Shown piece after piece: positions 15,698-24,126 of a DNA stretch of 64,000 nucleotides (its first letter is position 1; every line of letters starts with the position of its first letter). The translations under genes and the position numbers were made by a program. The notes beneath the pieces were generated by a model. That model worked only from the letters and a program-made list of their open reading frames with translations, did not search any database and was not told the origin of the DNA. The DNA is from Plantactinospora endophytica (lineage in GTDB: Bacteria; Actinomycetota; Actinomycetes; Mycobacteriales; Micromonosporaceae): contig NZ_BONW01000037.1 of assembly GCF_016862915.1 (NCBI RefSeq), positions 36,667-100,666 of the forward strand, read 5' to 3'.

Positions 15698-17253
15698 GCT
15701 GATGCTCCATCCGAGGGGGTCCGGTCACCGTCACGGCCCGGTCCGGTGCTGTCCCGCGCGGTCAGTGCTCGCGCCCGCGCCCAGATGCTCGCCAGGAACG
15801 TCCGGCGCAGCGCGGGCACCAGCGCGGCGTAGCCGACCCAGACCAGCAGGATGCCGACGCAGGAGCCGACCAGCCTCGGCAGCCCCGGGCCGGCAAGCAG
15901 GTAGCCGAGCGCACCGGCCGCGACCGTTCCGGGCAGCAGCGCGCCGAGCAACCTCAGGCTGTAGCCGAGCACCCCGAGCAGGCGGGCCGAGACGAGGAAC
16001 ATCAACAGCCCGCCCACCGAGGCCGCCGCACCGAGGGTGAACGCTCCCCAGTGCCGGTACAGCAGCAGGTTCAGCCCGGCGGCGACGGCGTACGAGACCG
16101 CCATCACGATCGCTACGTGGAAGTTCCGGCCCTGCGCGTTGAGTACCTTCACCAGGGTGTAGCCGACCACCTGGGCCCAGATGCCGAGAGCGAAACCCAG
16201 CAGCAGGGTGGCGGAGATCCGGACCGCCTGGTCGTCGAACTCGCCCCGGGCGTACAGCACGGTGACGATGCCGGTGCTGTTGAGGCAGAGGATCAGCGAG
16301 AGCGGCACCGTCACGAACAGCACCGGGGGCAGCAGCCGCCGTAGGCCGCCGGCCACCTCCGCCGGATCCATCCTGGCGAACGACGCCAGCCCGGCCAGCC
16401 CCAGCGGGGCGGCGAGCAGGGCCATGCAGGAGTCGACGACGAACCGCGCGTACTCGGTCGCCGCGACCACCTCGACGCCGAGCAGCGAGCCGACCGCGCG
16501 TTCGACCCCGATCGAGCCCTGTAGGAGAACCGGGATCAGCAGCAACGGCCGCAGCCGGCGCCAGAACATCCCCAGGGCCAGCCGGCGGGCCGCGCCGTCC
16601 GGCAGCGACGGTCCCGGATCGTCCACCGGGCCGAGGTAGCCCCGACGCCGGATCCAGTAGACCGCGAAGACCCAGAGCAGCACGTACGGCACCGTGAAGC
16701 CCCAGGCCAGGATCTCGACGTTGCCGGTCAGGTAGGCCAGTACCGTCGCGCCGATCAGGCCGAGGCTCTGCACCGAGGGCCGGATGTTGATCAGGCGTAC
16801 GTCGTCGTGTGCCAGCCCGACCAGCGTGTAGAGGCCGTACTGGACGTAGCACGGCACCGACAGTGCGGCGATCCCGAGCATCGTCGAGGCGAGTTCGGCG
16901 GTCTCCGGGTCCAGTCCCGGCGCCAGCAGGTCGACCCAGGCCGTCCGGCCGACCAGCAGCGCCACGGTGAGCAGCAGCGAGAAGGCGGCGAGCAGTGACC
17001 GTACGGCCCGGTAGAGCACCAGGGCCATGCCCGGCTGCTCGGCGCGGTACCGCACGTACAGCGGCAGGAAGCCGGCCGACAGCGCGTCGGCGGTGAAGAA
17101 GTTGACCGGGATCAGTGTGCCGGTCAGCGCGACCCGGTTGGCCGCCACCGCCCGACCGGCACCGAAGAGCGCCGCGAGCAGGACCTCGCGGAGCAGCCCG
17201 AGCACCTTGCCGGTCACCCCGCCGAGGACCAGCCGGAAGAAGATCCTGGTCAC
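15694..17253 (-). CDS. MurJ/Wzx-like polysaccharide lipid flippase
   Basis: The 519-residue integral membrane protein has 13-14 predicted helices of the MATE/MVF superfamily. It starts RIFFRLVLGGVTGKVLGLLR, the typical MurJ/MVIN opening, and continues TLIPVNFFTADALSAGFLPL, the helix-2 region. MurJ proper is usually encoded elsewhere with trxB/rnpA. The location between glycosyltransferases that share 4-base overlaps (GTGA at 17250-17253, ATGA at 15694-15697) argues for flipping a lipid-linked surface-polymer unit. The GTG start is fixed by the upstream overlap. The C-terminal 30 residues are cytoplasmic and polar. Confidence 0.88.
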   Translation of the reverse strand: MTRIFFRLVLGGVTGKVLGLLREVLLAALFGAGRAVAANRVALTGTLIPVNFFTADALSAGFLPLYVRYRAEQPGMALVLYRAVRSLLAAFSLLLTVALLVGRTAWVDLLAPGLDPETAELASTMLGIAALSVPCYVQYGLYTLVGLAHDDVRLINIRPSVQSLGLIGATVLAYLTGNVEILAWGFTVPYVLLWVFAVYWIRRRGYLGPVDDPGPSLPDGAARRLALGMFWRRLRPLLLIPVLLQGSIGVERAVGSLLGVEVVAATEYARFVVDSCMALLAAPLGLAGLASFARMDPAEVAGGLRRLLPPVLFVTVPLSLILCLNSTGIVTVLYARGEFDDQAVRISATLLLGFALGIWAQVVGYTLVKVLNAQGRNFHVAIVMAVSYAVAAGLNLLLYRHWGAFTLGAAASVGGLLMFLVSARLLGVLGYSLRLLGALLPGTVAAGALGYLLAGPGLPRLVGSCVGILLVWVGYAALVPALRRTFLASIWARARALTARDSTGPGRDGDRTPSDGASA

Positions 17254-18443
17254 GGCGTTCCGTACCGGCCTCGGAGGTCGTCGAAGAGCGCGAGGTAGCT
17301 CCGGGCACAGTGTGCCAGGGTCAGTTCGTCGGGCAGCAGGCTCGACCGCGTTCCGGCTGTCGGCGTGACGTGCTGGAGGGCGTCGGCGACCGCGTCGGGA
17401 TCGTCGGTGTCGACCGGGCGCAGCGCGGCGTCGAGCCCTGCCGGCCCGGCGATGCCGCGGGACACGACGCAGGGCAGCCCGCTGGCCAGTGCCTCCAGGA
17501 TCGCCAGCGGCAGCCCGACTTCTAGGTGTGCCGTGGTGAGCAGTGCGGCGTCGGCGCCCGCGTAGTACCGCCCGACCTCGTCCGGCCGGACCTGACCGAC
17601 GAACGTGACCAGGTCGGCCAGCCGGAGGTCGCGTACCAGGTGACGCAGCCGGCCCTCGTCGGGCCCGCCGCCGACCAGCAGGAACCGGAACCGGTCGCCG
17701 TGCCCCCGGTCCCGCAGCACCGCCGCCGCCCGCAGCACCCGGTCCAGTCGCTTCTGCGCGTGCAGCCGGCCGACGCAGCCGACCACCGTCGTCCGCTCGT
17801 CGACGCCCCAGGCCGCCCGGAGTTCCCGCCGCGCCTCGCGGTCGGCGGCCTGGTCCGCCGGACGTACCCCGTTGGGAATGTGCCGGACCCGGTCCGCCGG
17901 CACGGACCAGCACTGCGGCCATGCGCCCAGCGAGGTGACCACCCGGCCGCCGACCGCGACGATCCGGTCGAAGTCCCGGTACCGGGCCAGGTCCCGGAGC
18001 AGCCAGCCCGCGTTCTTCGGCGCGGTGGCCAGCAGCCGGGGGCGACCGGACCGCAGTTTCGAGGCGATCTCCATCGTCGAGGTGCCGTGCGCCTGGAGCA
18101 CGAACGGCGTACCCGGGTGCCGCTTCCGCTCCCGGGCCACCGCGTACGCCCCGGCACTGACCGACAGCACCACCCCGGGCGGCTCCGCCAGCGTGGCCCA
18201 GTAGTCCCGGGACCCGCGCCACCAGGCGGTCGAGTAACGACCGGGTCGGGTACCGGCCAACGGCACCACCTCGACGCCGTCGGCCGTGAACGGCCCGTCG
18301 CGGCCCGGAACGGCGGTGGTGACGACCCGGACCTGTGGGACGTGCCGGGCAAGTTCGGTGGCGAGGCTCCAGGAGAGGATCTCCATCCCGCCGATGTGGT
18401 GGTGCGGGGTGGCCCGGGAGAAGACGAGTACCGACCCGGTCAT
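17250..18443 (-). CDS. GT4-type glycosyltransferase
   Basis: The 397-residue GT-B enzyme starts MTGSVLVFSRATPHHHIGGM, with the glycine-rich acceptor-side loop IGGMEILSWSLATEL. The C-terminal half has VVGCVGRLHAQKRLDRVLRA, then LVGGGPDEGRLRHLV and the donor motif HLEVGLPLAILEALASGLPC. It should add a sugar to a lipid-linked intermediate on the cytoplasmic side. Start and stop overlap both neighbours by four bases, which fixes the start and implies one transcript. The acceptor and donor cannot be read from sequence. Confidence 0.88.
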   Translation of the reverse strand: MTGSVLVFSRATPHHHIGGMEILSWSLATELARHVPQVRVVTTAVPGRDGPFTADGVEVVPLAGTRPGRYSTAWWRGSRDYWATLAEPPGVVLSVSAGAYAVARERKRHPGTPFVLQAHGTSTMEIASKLRSGRPRLLATAPKNAGWLLRDLARYRDFDRIVAVGGRVVTSLGAWPQCWSVPADRVRHIPNGVRPADQAADREARRELRAAWGVDERTTVVGCVGRLHAQKRLDRVLRAAAVLRDRGHGDRFRFLLVGGGPDEGRLRHLVRDLRLADLVTFVGQVRPDEVGRYYAGADAALLTTAHLEVGLPLAILEALASGLPCVVSRGIAGPAGLDAALRPVDTDDPDAVADALQHVTPTAGTRSSLLPDELTLAHCARSYLALFDDLRGRYGTP

Positions 18444-19714
18444 CGCAGGCTCCGGTACAGCGACTCCAGCTTCTCGGTCTGCCGACGCAGGTTGTACCGC
18501 TCGACGACCGTCTGCCGGCCCGCCTCGCCGAACCGTTGGCAGAGCTGCGGATCGCGGAGCAGCACGGTCAGCCGGTCGGCCAGCGCGGCGACGTCCCGTT
18601 CGGCCACCAGGAAGCCGTTCTCGCCGTCGGTCACCGCCTCCGCTATCCCGCCGTGCGTGGTCCCGACCACCGGCCGCCCGGTCGCCGCCGCCTCCAGCAG
18701 TACCGTCGGCAGTCCTTCCTGGTCGCCGGAGGCCGCGGTGACGCTCGGCTGGCACAGCAGCCGGGACCGGCGCAGCCAGTCGAGCGTCTCGGTGTGCGTC
18801 CGGGCACCCAGGAACCGGACCGCCGCCGACACGTCGAGTTCCCGGGCGAGTCCGTCGAGCGGCTCCCGCAGCGGTCCGTCGCCGACGATCACCAGCTCGG
18901 CCCCGGGTACCGCCCGGCGTACCACCGCGAACGCCCGCAGCAGGTCGGCGGTGCCCTTCTTCTCCACCAGCCGGGCGATGTGCAGGATCCGGGGTGTCTC
19001 GACGGGATCGGCGGGCGGAATCAGGTCCACGTCGACTCCGGTGGGGAGGACGACCAGCCGGTCGGCCGGATAGCCCCAGTCCAGCGCCTTGCGCCGGATG
19101 TGTTCGGAGACGCAGACGAAGCTGGCCCCCGTGTCGAAGAGTTCGCCGCGCCAGGCGACGTAGTTCACCCAGGACGGTTTGCGGGAGGCCAGCAGCCGGG
19201 ACTTGGTGACGGTCACGTCGAACCCGTGCAGGGTGGTGACCAGCGGGACGCCGAGGGCTCTGGCCACCGGTGCGGCGTAGACGCCCTCCACCCCGAAGTG
19301 CGCGTGCAGCAGTGCGGTGCCCCGCTCCGCCAGCAGCCGGCGCAGCCGGTCCGACCGCCGGGTCAGCGTGTACCTCAGCACCGCCGCCCGGCCGAAGTCG
19401 GCGACGCTGACCGAGTCGGGCGCCGACCGGGCCCGGCCGGAGAAGGCCGGAACGCCGGCCGGGTCGGATGCCCCAACGCCGGCCGGGTCGGAGGCTGCCG
19501 GAACGCCGGTCGGGTCGGCCGGTGGCGCGGCGCCAGTCGGGGCGGCGCCCGGTGCACCGTCAGCCGCGTCGGTGCGCGGCAGGCTCGGGACCGGATCCCT
19601 CGCCACGAACAGTGGCCGGAAGTTCCGCATCGCCAGTGCCTGGCTCGTGATGAACGTCTCCGACGGCCGGAACTGCTGGTGCCGGACGACGCCCACGGTC
19701 GGGGGAACTGACAT
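18440..19714 (-). CDS. GT4-type glycosyltransferase
   Basis: The 424-residue GT-B enzyme begins MSVPPTVGVVRHQQFRPSET, then FITSQAL, the usual 'SETF' acceptor strand of capsular glycosyltransferases. A Pro/Ala/Gly-rich insert (residues 45-95, with repeats of the type DPAGVPA) interrupts the first domain. Donor-site motifs are HIARLVEKKGTADLLRAF, VGDGPLREPLDGLA and GDQEGLPTVLLEAAATGRPV. The start at 19714 is needed to include the first strand. As a result the first 52 codons overlap the end of the upstream ligase gene in another frame, by 155 bases. Confidence 0.86.
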   Translation of the reverse strand: MSVPPTVGVVRHQQFRPSETFITSQALAMRNFRPLFVARDPVPSLPRTDAADGAPGAAPTGAAPPADPTGVPAASDPAGVGASDPAGVPAFSGRARSAPDSVSVADFGRAAVLRYTLTRRSDRLRRLLAERGTALLHAHFGVEGVYAAPVARALGVPLVTTLHGFDVTVTKSRLLASRKPSWVNYVAWRGELFDTGASFVCVSEHIRRKALDWGYPADRLVVLPTGVDVDLIPPADPVETPRILHIARLVEKKGTADLLRAFAVVRRAVPGAELVIVGDGPLREPLDGLARELDVSAAVRFLGARTHTETLDWLRRSRLLCQPSVTAASGDQEGLPTVLLEAAATGRPVVGTTHGGIAEAVTDGENGFLVAERDVAALADRLTVLLRDPQLCQRFGEAGRQTVVERYNLRRQTEKLESLYRSLR

Positions 19715-21284
19715 TGTCCTCGGACTCCTCGGACTCCTCGGCGGCGGATGCCTGCTGACCGACCGGCGCCTCCGCGCCGCCGGATCCCTCCCGGACGGCG
19801 GGCGCCTCCTCCTCGACCAGCGCCTTCTCTCCGACCAGCACCTTCTCCTCGACCGTTGCTTCCTCGGCTGCTTCCTCGGCGCCGGGGCGTTCTTCGGCAA
19901 CGGGACGAGCCTCGGCAACGGGGCGGTCCTCGGCGACGGACCGAGGTTCGGCGCCCGGGCGGTCCTCGGCGACGGGGCGGACGAGGTAGGCGAGCAGCAG
20001 TGCGACGATCGGGATCAGGTGGATGTCGCCGAAGATGTCGGTGTTCTCGCCCAACCCCTGGATCATGATCCAGGCGATCGCCGTACCGACGCAGACCGCG
20101 TACACCTGCCCGGTCGGCCCGGCGGTCTGGAAGCGCCGGGCGACCAGTCGGAACGCGGCGACGAAGAACGCGACGGTGAGCACCAGCCCGGCGATCCCGG
20201 TCACCGCCCAGGCGCCGAGCAGGATGTTGTGCGGCGGGAAGACCCGCCAGATCTCGTGCTCGTCGGCGTACGCCGCGAAGCCGATGTTCCAGCCGCCGTA
20301 GCCCAGGCCGAGCAGTGGACTGTCCCGGAACGCCTCCGCGCCGAACTGCCAGATCGCGGCCCGCCCGACGAACGCCTCCAGCAGGGCGTCGAGGAAGCTC
20401 CGGTTGACGGCGAGCAGCAGCGCCACGGCTGCGGCCAGCGGCACGGTGCCGATCAGCAGGTACCGCCGGACCGCCGGGGTGGCGTACCGGCGCAGCCGGT
20501 GGAAGGCGTACGCGGCGGCGGGCAGTACGACCACCAGCACGGTGGCCGACTTCGAGCCGGTGAACAGCACCGCGACCAGTGCCGCCACCCCGACCAGCCG
20601 GACCCGGCGGACACCGGTGACGGCCGCCAGGGCGAACGCGGCGAGGCCGTTGACCCCGAGGAACATCGCCGCGACGTTCGCGTTGATGAAGAAGCCGCCG
20701 GCCTTCGCCGGGTCCAGCACGTTGTTCGGGTTGTCGCCGTAGAGTGCCGCGACGGTGTTATGGCCGGCGAAGTAGCCGCCGATCGAGTGCAGGTACGCGT
20801 CCTCCAGCCCGGGCAGCACCCGGAAGGCGACGACCAGGGCGGCCTCCAGCAGCACCCACGGCCAGTACCACAGTTGCAGCTTCCGCAGGGCGTCCGCGCC
20901 GTCGCGGGCCACCGCCGACATCAGCACCAGGGTGACGACGAACTGGACGAACAGGGTGATGAACTGCAATCCGGCGCGCGGCTCGGGCGACCAGGCCAGG
21001 GCCAGCAGCCGGAGCGCCAGCAGGAGCAGCAGGATCCGGACCAGACCGAGCCGGAGCAGCCCCCGGGCCAGCCCGCCCCGGGCGGCGAGCAGCACCAGCG
21101 GGGCGGCCAGCAGGGCGACGAAGGTGCCCAGTGCGATGTCGACGTTGCCGCCGGGCAGCAGGTAGAGCTGGGGCAGCGCGAGGACGAGGAGTACGGCGGC
21201 CAGCACCGTGAGCCGGGTCGGGTCGGCGGCGGCGGTGCCGAACCCGTCGACCAGGCGCCGGGCGGCGGGCAGTCGGCTAGGCAC
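19560..21284 (-). CDS. O-antigen ligase/polymerase-type membrane protein
   Basis: The 574-residue protein has about 11 membrane helices in its first 430 residues and the Wzy_C-type external loop (AGHNTVAALYGDNPNNVLD to the large segment before LGLGYGGWNIGFAAYADEHE). This is the pattern of polymerases/ligases that join flipped polysaccharide units. The last 140 residues are a charged, repetitive tail (VAEDRPGAE, VEEKVLVGEKALVEEE) with no membrane segment. The tail's final 155 bases also encode the start of the next glycosyltransferase. The GTG at 21284 overlaps the upstream stop by eight bases. Confidence 0.82.
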   Translation of the reverse strand: MPSRLPAARRLVDGFGTAAADPTRLTVLAAVLLVLALPQLYLLPGGNVDIALGTFVALLAAPLVLLAARGGLARGLLRLGLVRILLLLLALRLLALAWSPEPRAGLQFITLFVQFVVTLVLMSAVARDGADALRKLQLWYWPWVLLEAALVVAFRVLPGLEDAYLHSIGGYFAGHNTVAALYGDNPNNVLDPAKAGGFFINANVAAMFLGVNGLAAFALAAVTGVRRVRLVGVAALVAVLFTGSKSATVLVVVLPAAAYAFHRLRRYATPAVRRYLLIGTVPLAAAVALLLAVNRSFLDALLEAFVGRAAIWQFGAEAFRDSPLLGLGYGGWNIGFAAYADEHEIWRVFPPHNILLGAWAVTGIAGLVLTVAFFVAAFRLVARRFQTAGPTGQVYAVCVGTAIAWIMIQGLGENTDIFGDIHLIPIVALLLAYLVRPVAEDRPGAEPRSVAEDRPVAEARPVAEERPGAEEAAEEATVEEKVLVGEKALVEEEAPAVREGSGGAEAPVGQQASAAEESEESEDNVSSPDRGRRPAPAVPAVGDVHHEPGTGDAELPATVRGEGSGPEPAAHRRG

Positions 21285-22518
21285 GGGACGGCCCCGGCGC
21301 CGATGCCGGACGGGGCCCGCCCGCTCCGGTGACGATGCCCCGCAGCAGCTCGCCACGGGCCCGCCAGCCGAAGTCGCGGGCGTACTCGACGCGGGCGGCG
21401 ATCTCCTGGTCCGTGCCGGGTTCGACGGCGCGCAGCACCCGGGCGACGAAATCGTCGACGGAGTCCGCGACGCCGATCGCGGCGGTACCCCGGGCCGCCC
21501 GGACCACGTCCGGAACGGCGGTGCTCACCACGGTCAGCCCGGCCGACAGGTACTCGTAGCACTTCAGCGGGCTGACCCCGGTGGTGTACGGGTTGAGCGC
21601 GTACGGCACCAGGCCCACCGTGGCGGTGCCGGTCACCTCGGCCAACTCCTCGATGCCGAGTACCCCCAGGTAGCGCGCGCCGAGTCCGACCAACTCGGCC
21701 AGTTCCGTGGCGAAGCCGCCACCGCCGGCCGCGACCGGACCGGCCAGCAGCAGTTCGCCCCGGCCGCGCAGTCCCTCGGCCAGGGCGCGGAGCAGCGGGT
21801 AGTCCAGTTTGTGCGGTGACAGGTTGCCGGCGAAGAGTGCCGCCGGACGACGCTGCGCCGCCGGACGGCCGGCCGCGGCGAAGAGGTCGACGTCGGCGAC
21901 GTTCGGCAGGGTGTGGACGTCCGGGAAGCCGACCTCCCGCAGGTGTGCGGCCACCACCTCGCTGGTCGCGATCGCGCACCGCACCCGACCGGCCAACCGG
22001 CGTTCTCCGGCGTCGACGGCGACCGCGTCGACTCCGGGGAAGGCACCCAGCAGGTCGACGCAGTGGTAGACGGTGAAGTCGGCGTACCGCTCCAGCCCGT
22101 AGGTGACCGGGGTGAACGTCCAGAGGCCCCGGGGACGGGGCGAGGTCCGCCACCGGGCGACGGCCCGCTCCAGCAGCATCCGGTTGACCGGTCGGGTGGG
22201 ACGGCGGTGCACCGGAACGATCAGCGGCGAGACGACCGTCGCCCGCTCCGGCACGGGCCGGCCGGCCGTGCCGGTCCGGCCCTGGACGGAGTTGCGGACC
22301 CGGCGGACGATCCGGGTGAGGTCCCGGGCGTCGAACCGGACCCGGCGCAGGCCGAGCGACTCGACGAAGTGTGTCTCGAAGTCCCGCGCGAACTCCCGCA
22401 CCACGTAGTGCTGGTTCGTCGCGATCGGCGCACTCCACTCGGCGGTGCCCAGCACCAGCATCGTCGGTCGGGGCGCTCCGGCCCCGGGGGCGGCACCGCC
22501 CGGTGGTGTCGTCGTCAC
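21277..22518 (-). CDS. Glycosyltransferase, TuaH-like
   Basis: The 413-residue GT-B enzyme has the N-terminal VLGTAEWSAPIATNQHYVVR and the segment WTFTPVTYGLERYADFTVYH followed by CVDLL, both seen in TuaH-type (teichuronic acid) glycosyltransferases. C-terminal donor motifs are LFAGNLSPHKLDYPLLRALA and VPYALNPYTTGVSPLKCYEY. The GTG at 22518 is chosen for a GGAAG site and because upstream residues have no family pattern. It is the first gene of the leftward group, so the operon promoter should lie in 22519-22820. Confidence 0.85.
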   Translation of the reverse strand: MTTTPPGGAAPGAGAPRPTMLVLGTAEWSAPIATNQHYVVREFARDFETHFVESLGLRRVRFDARDLTRIVRRVRNSVQGRTGTAGRPVPERATVVSPLIVPVHRRPTRPVNRMLLERAVARWRTSPRPRGLWTFTPVTYGLERYADFTVYHCVDLLGAFPGVDAVAVDAGERRLAGRVRCAIATSEVVAAHLREVGFPDVHTLPNVADVDLFAAAGRPAAQRRPAALFAGNLSPHKLDYPLLRALAEGLRGRGELLLAGPVAAGGGGFATELAELVGLGARYLGVLGIEELAEVTGTATVGLVPYALNPYTTGVSPLKCYEYLSAGLTVVSTAVPDVVRAARGTAAIGVADSVDDFVARVLRAVEPGTDQEIAARVEYARDFGWRARGELLRGIVTGAGGPRPASAPGPSRA

Positions 22519-22820
22519 CTGTCTCTTCCGGCCCTGTCGGGCAGCGTGCACCGGACGCTGCCGAGGAAAGACTCGACCGACCGTGCGGGGGCCGAGCACG
22601 CGACGGCGGGAACCGCCCGCATCGAACCGACACCGATCGACCGTAGGGGAAGTCATTCTGTCAATGACCGCGCGCTGTCGCACCAGGGCACCCTAGGGGA
22701 GCGGCGGGACGCGGCGGCAGCCGGCCTCACCGGTACCCCGCTTTATCCAGTTTCGGTCGCGCCCGCCGGTCCTCCGGCTGCGACCCGTAGCCGTCGGCGA
22801 TCCGGCCGGCCGCCAAACGT
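22519..22820. other. 302-bp divergent promoter region of the polysaccharide locus
   Basis: This is the spacer between the leftward glycosyltransferase operon and the rightward DUF1800-DUF1501 pair. No gene is supported. The rightward promoter is described separately at 22821-22850. No clear leftward -35/-10 pair or operator was recognised. Confidence 0.5.
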
Positions 22821-22850
22821 TTGCCGCTGCCACCGCTTCTCGCCTATGTT
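22821..22850 (+). promoter_or_regulatory. Promoter of DUF1800-DUF1501, likely leaderless
   Basis: TTGCCG (22821-22826) and TATGTT (22845-22850) are 18 bases apart. Six bases separate the -10 from the ATG at 22857, and there is no ribosome binding site. Transcription should start at or beside the ATG. Confidence 0.6.
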
Positions 22851-22856
22851 GCCATC

Positions 22857-24125
22857 ATGACCGGCGACGTCGCGCTGCTCCTGCGCCGGGCCGGCTTCGG
22901 TCCGACCGCGGTCGAGCTCAGCGCGGCACGCCAGTCGGGTTACCCGGAGACGCTCGCCGGGCTGCTCGCTCCACTGGGGCCGGACGTCGGCGCGACCAGC
23001 TCCCCCGTGCCGACCCTCGGCCCCGACCCGCACGCCAACCTGCCGAATCCGACCCGGGCCCAGCACATCGCGGCCGACGTCAAGCGGAAGGCGCAGACCG
23101 AGCTGCTCCAGCGGTGGTGGCTGGACCGGATGGCCGTGGCGAGCCACCAGGCGGTCGAGAAGCTGGTGTTCTTCTGGCACGGGCACTGGGCCACCTCGAT
23201 CGACAAGGTACGCAGCGGGCAGTTCGTGCTGGCCCAGCACCGGACGCTGCGCAACGCCCGGGACATCGTGGACCTCGCCCACCGGATGATCGTCGACCAG
23301 GCACTGATCTACTGGCTGGACGGGCAGTTCAACAAGAAGGACGCGCCCAACGAGAATCTCGCCCGGGAACTCTTCGAGCTGTTCCTGCTCGGGATCGGCC
23401 AGTACACCGAGCGGGACGTCCGGGAGGCGGGCCGGGCGCTCACCGGCTGGCTGACCGTACTGGAGGAGGAGGTGCCGTACTTCGACCGGAAGCGGCACGA
23501 TCCGGGTCGCAAGACCATCCTCGGCCAGACGGCGAAGTTCGACGCGCACAGCCTGGTCAACCTGCTGCTCACCCGTCCGGAATGCCCCCGGTTCATCGCC
23601 ACCCGGATGTGGTTCCGGTACGCCTCGCACAGCGAACCCCTGCCGGACCGGCTCCGGGAGAAGATGGTCGAGGCGTTCCCCGCACCGATGGCGATGCTGC
23701 GGGTGCTCTTCGAGGACGAAGCCTTCGCCGGTACCGCACACACCCTGGTCAAGCAGCCGGTGGAGTGGCTGGTCGGGGCGATGCGGCAGCTCGGCCTGCG
23801 GATCAGCGGACTGCCGGTGGAGACCGCCATGGAGATCGTGCACGGCATGCGGGCGCTCGGGCAGCTTCCGTTCGCGCCGCCGAGCGTCGGCGGGTGGCCG
23901 GCCGGCACCGCCTGGTTGACCTCGGCCGCCGCCCAGGTCCGGCTAGACCTGGCCGGCAGGCTGGTCGCGCTGCACCGGCCGGAGCGGCTGACCCCGGAAC
24001 AGGTCGCCGACATGCTCTGCCTGGACGGCTGGACCGACCGGACCTACCAGGTGCTCCGCGAGGTGAAGGATGCCCGCCAGTTGCTGGTCCTCGGCCTGGC
24101 GAGCCCGGAATACCTGGTGACCTGA
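22857..24125 (+). CDS. DUF1800 family protein
   Basis: The 422-residue protein shows the DUF1800 hallmarks: LLRRAGFGPTAVEL at the start, WWLDRMAVASHQAVEKLVFF with the WHGHWATS motif, NENLARELFELFLLGIGQYTE and DVREAGRALTGW. It ends with VGGWPAGTAWLTSAA. The family is widespread, usually sits beside DUF1501, and is of unknown biochemical function; the WHGHW and NEN(L/Y)ARE motifs suggest a metal or active site. No signal peptide is seen here. The start is set by the leaderless promoter. The stop lies one base before the partner gene. The pair sits inside the polysaccharide locus. Confidence 0.9.
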   Translation: MTGDVALLLRRAGFGPTAVELSAARQSGYPETLAGLLAPLGPDVGATSSPVPTLGPDPHANLPNPTRAQHIAADVKRKAQTELLQRWWLDRMAVASHQAVEKLVFFWHGHWATSIDKVRSGQFVLAQHRTLRNARDIVDLAHRMIVDQALIYWLDGQFNKKDAPNENLARELFELFLLGIGQYTERDVREAGRALTGWLTVLEEEVPYFDRKRHDPGRKTILGQTAKFDAHSLVNLLLTRPECPRFIATRMWFRYASHSEPLPDRLREKMVEAFPAPMAMLRVLFEDEAFAGTAHTLVKQPVEWLVGAMRQLGLRISGLPVETAMEIVHGMRALGQLPFAPPSVGGWPAGTAWLTSAAAQVRLDLAGRLVALHRPERLTPEQVADMLCLDGWTDRTYQVLREVKDARQLLVLGLASPEYLVT

Positions 24126-24126
24126 G

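Noticed and set aside
12786..15734. A 982-codon leftward open frame over 12909-14468 and the glycosyltransferase
   Set aside because: Arg/Gly-rich shadow crossing a convergent gene boundary, no homology pattern, while both real genes show domains and membrane segments.
15694..17253. Considered as the essential murJ gene
   Set aside because: Opening motif is MurJ-like, but placement inside an overlapping glycosyltransferase operon fits a polysaccharide flippase better; murJ normally has a different neighbourhood.
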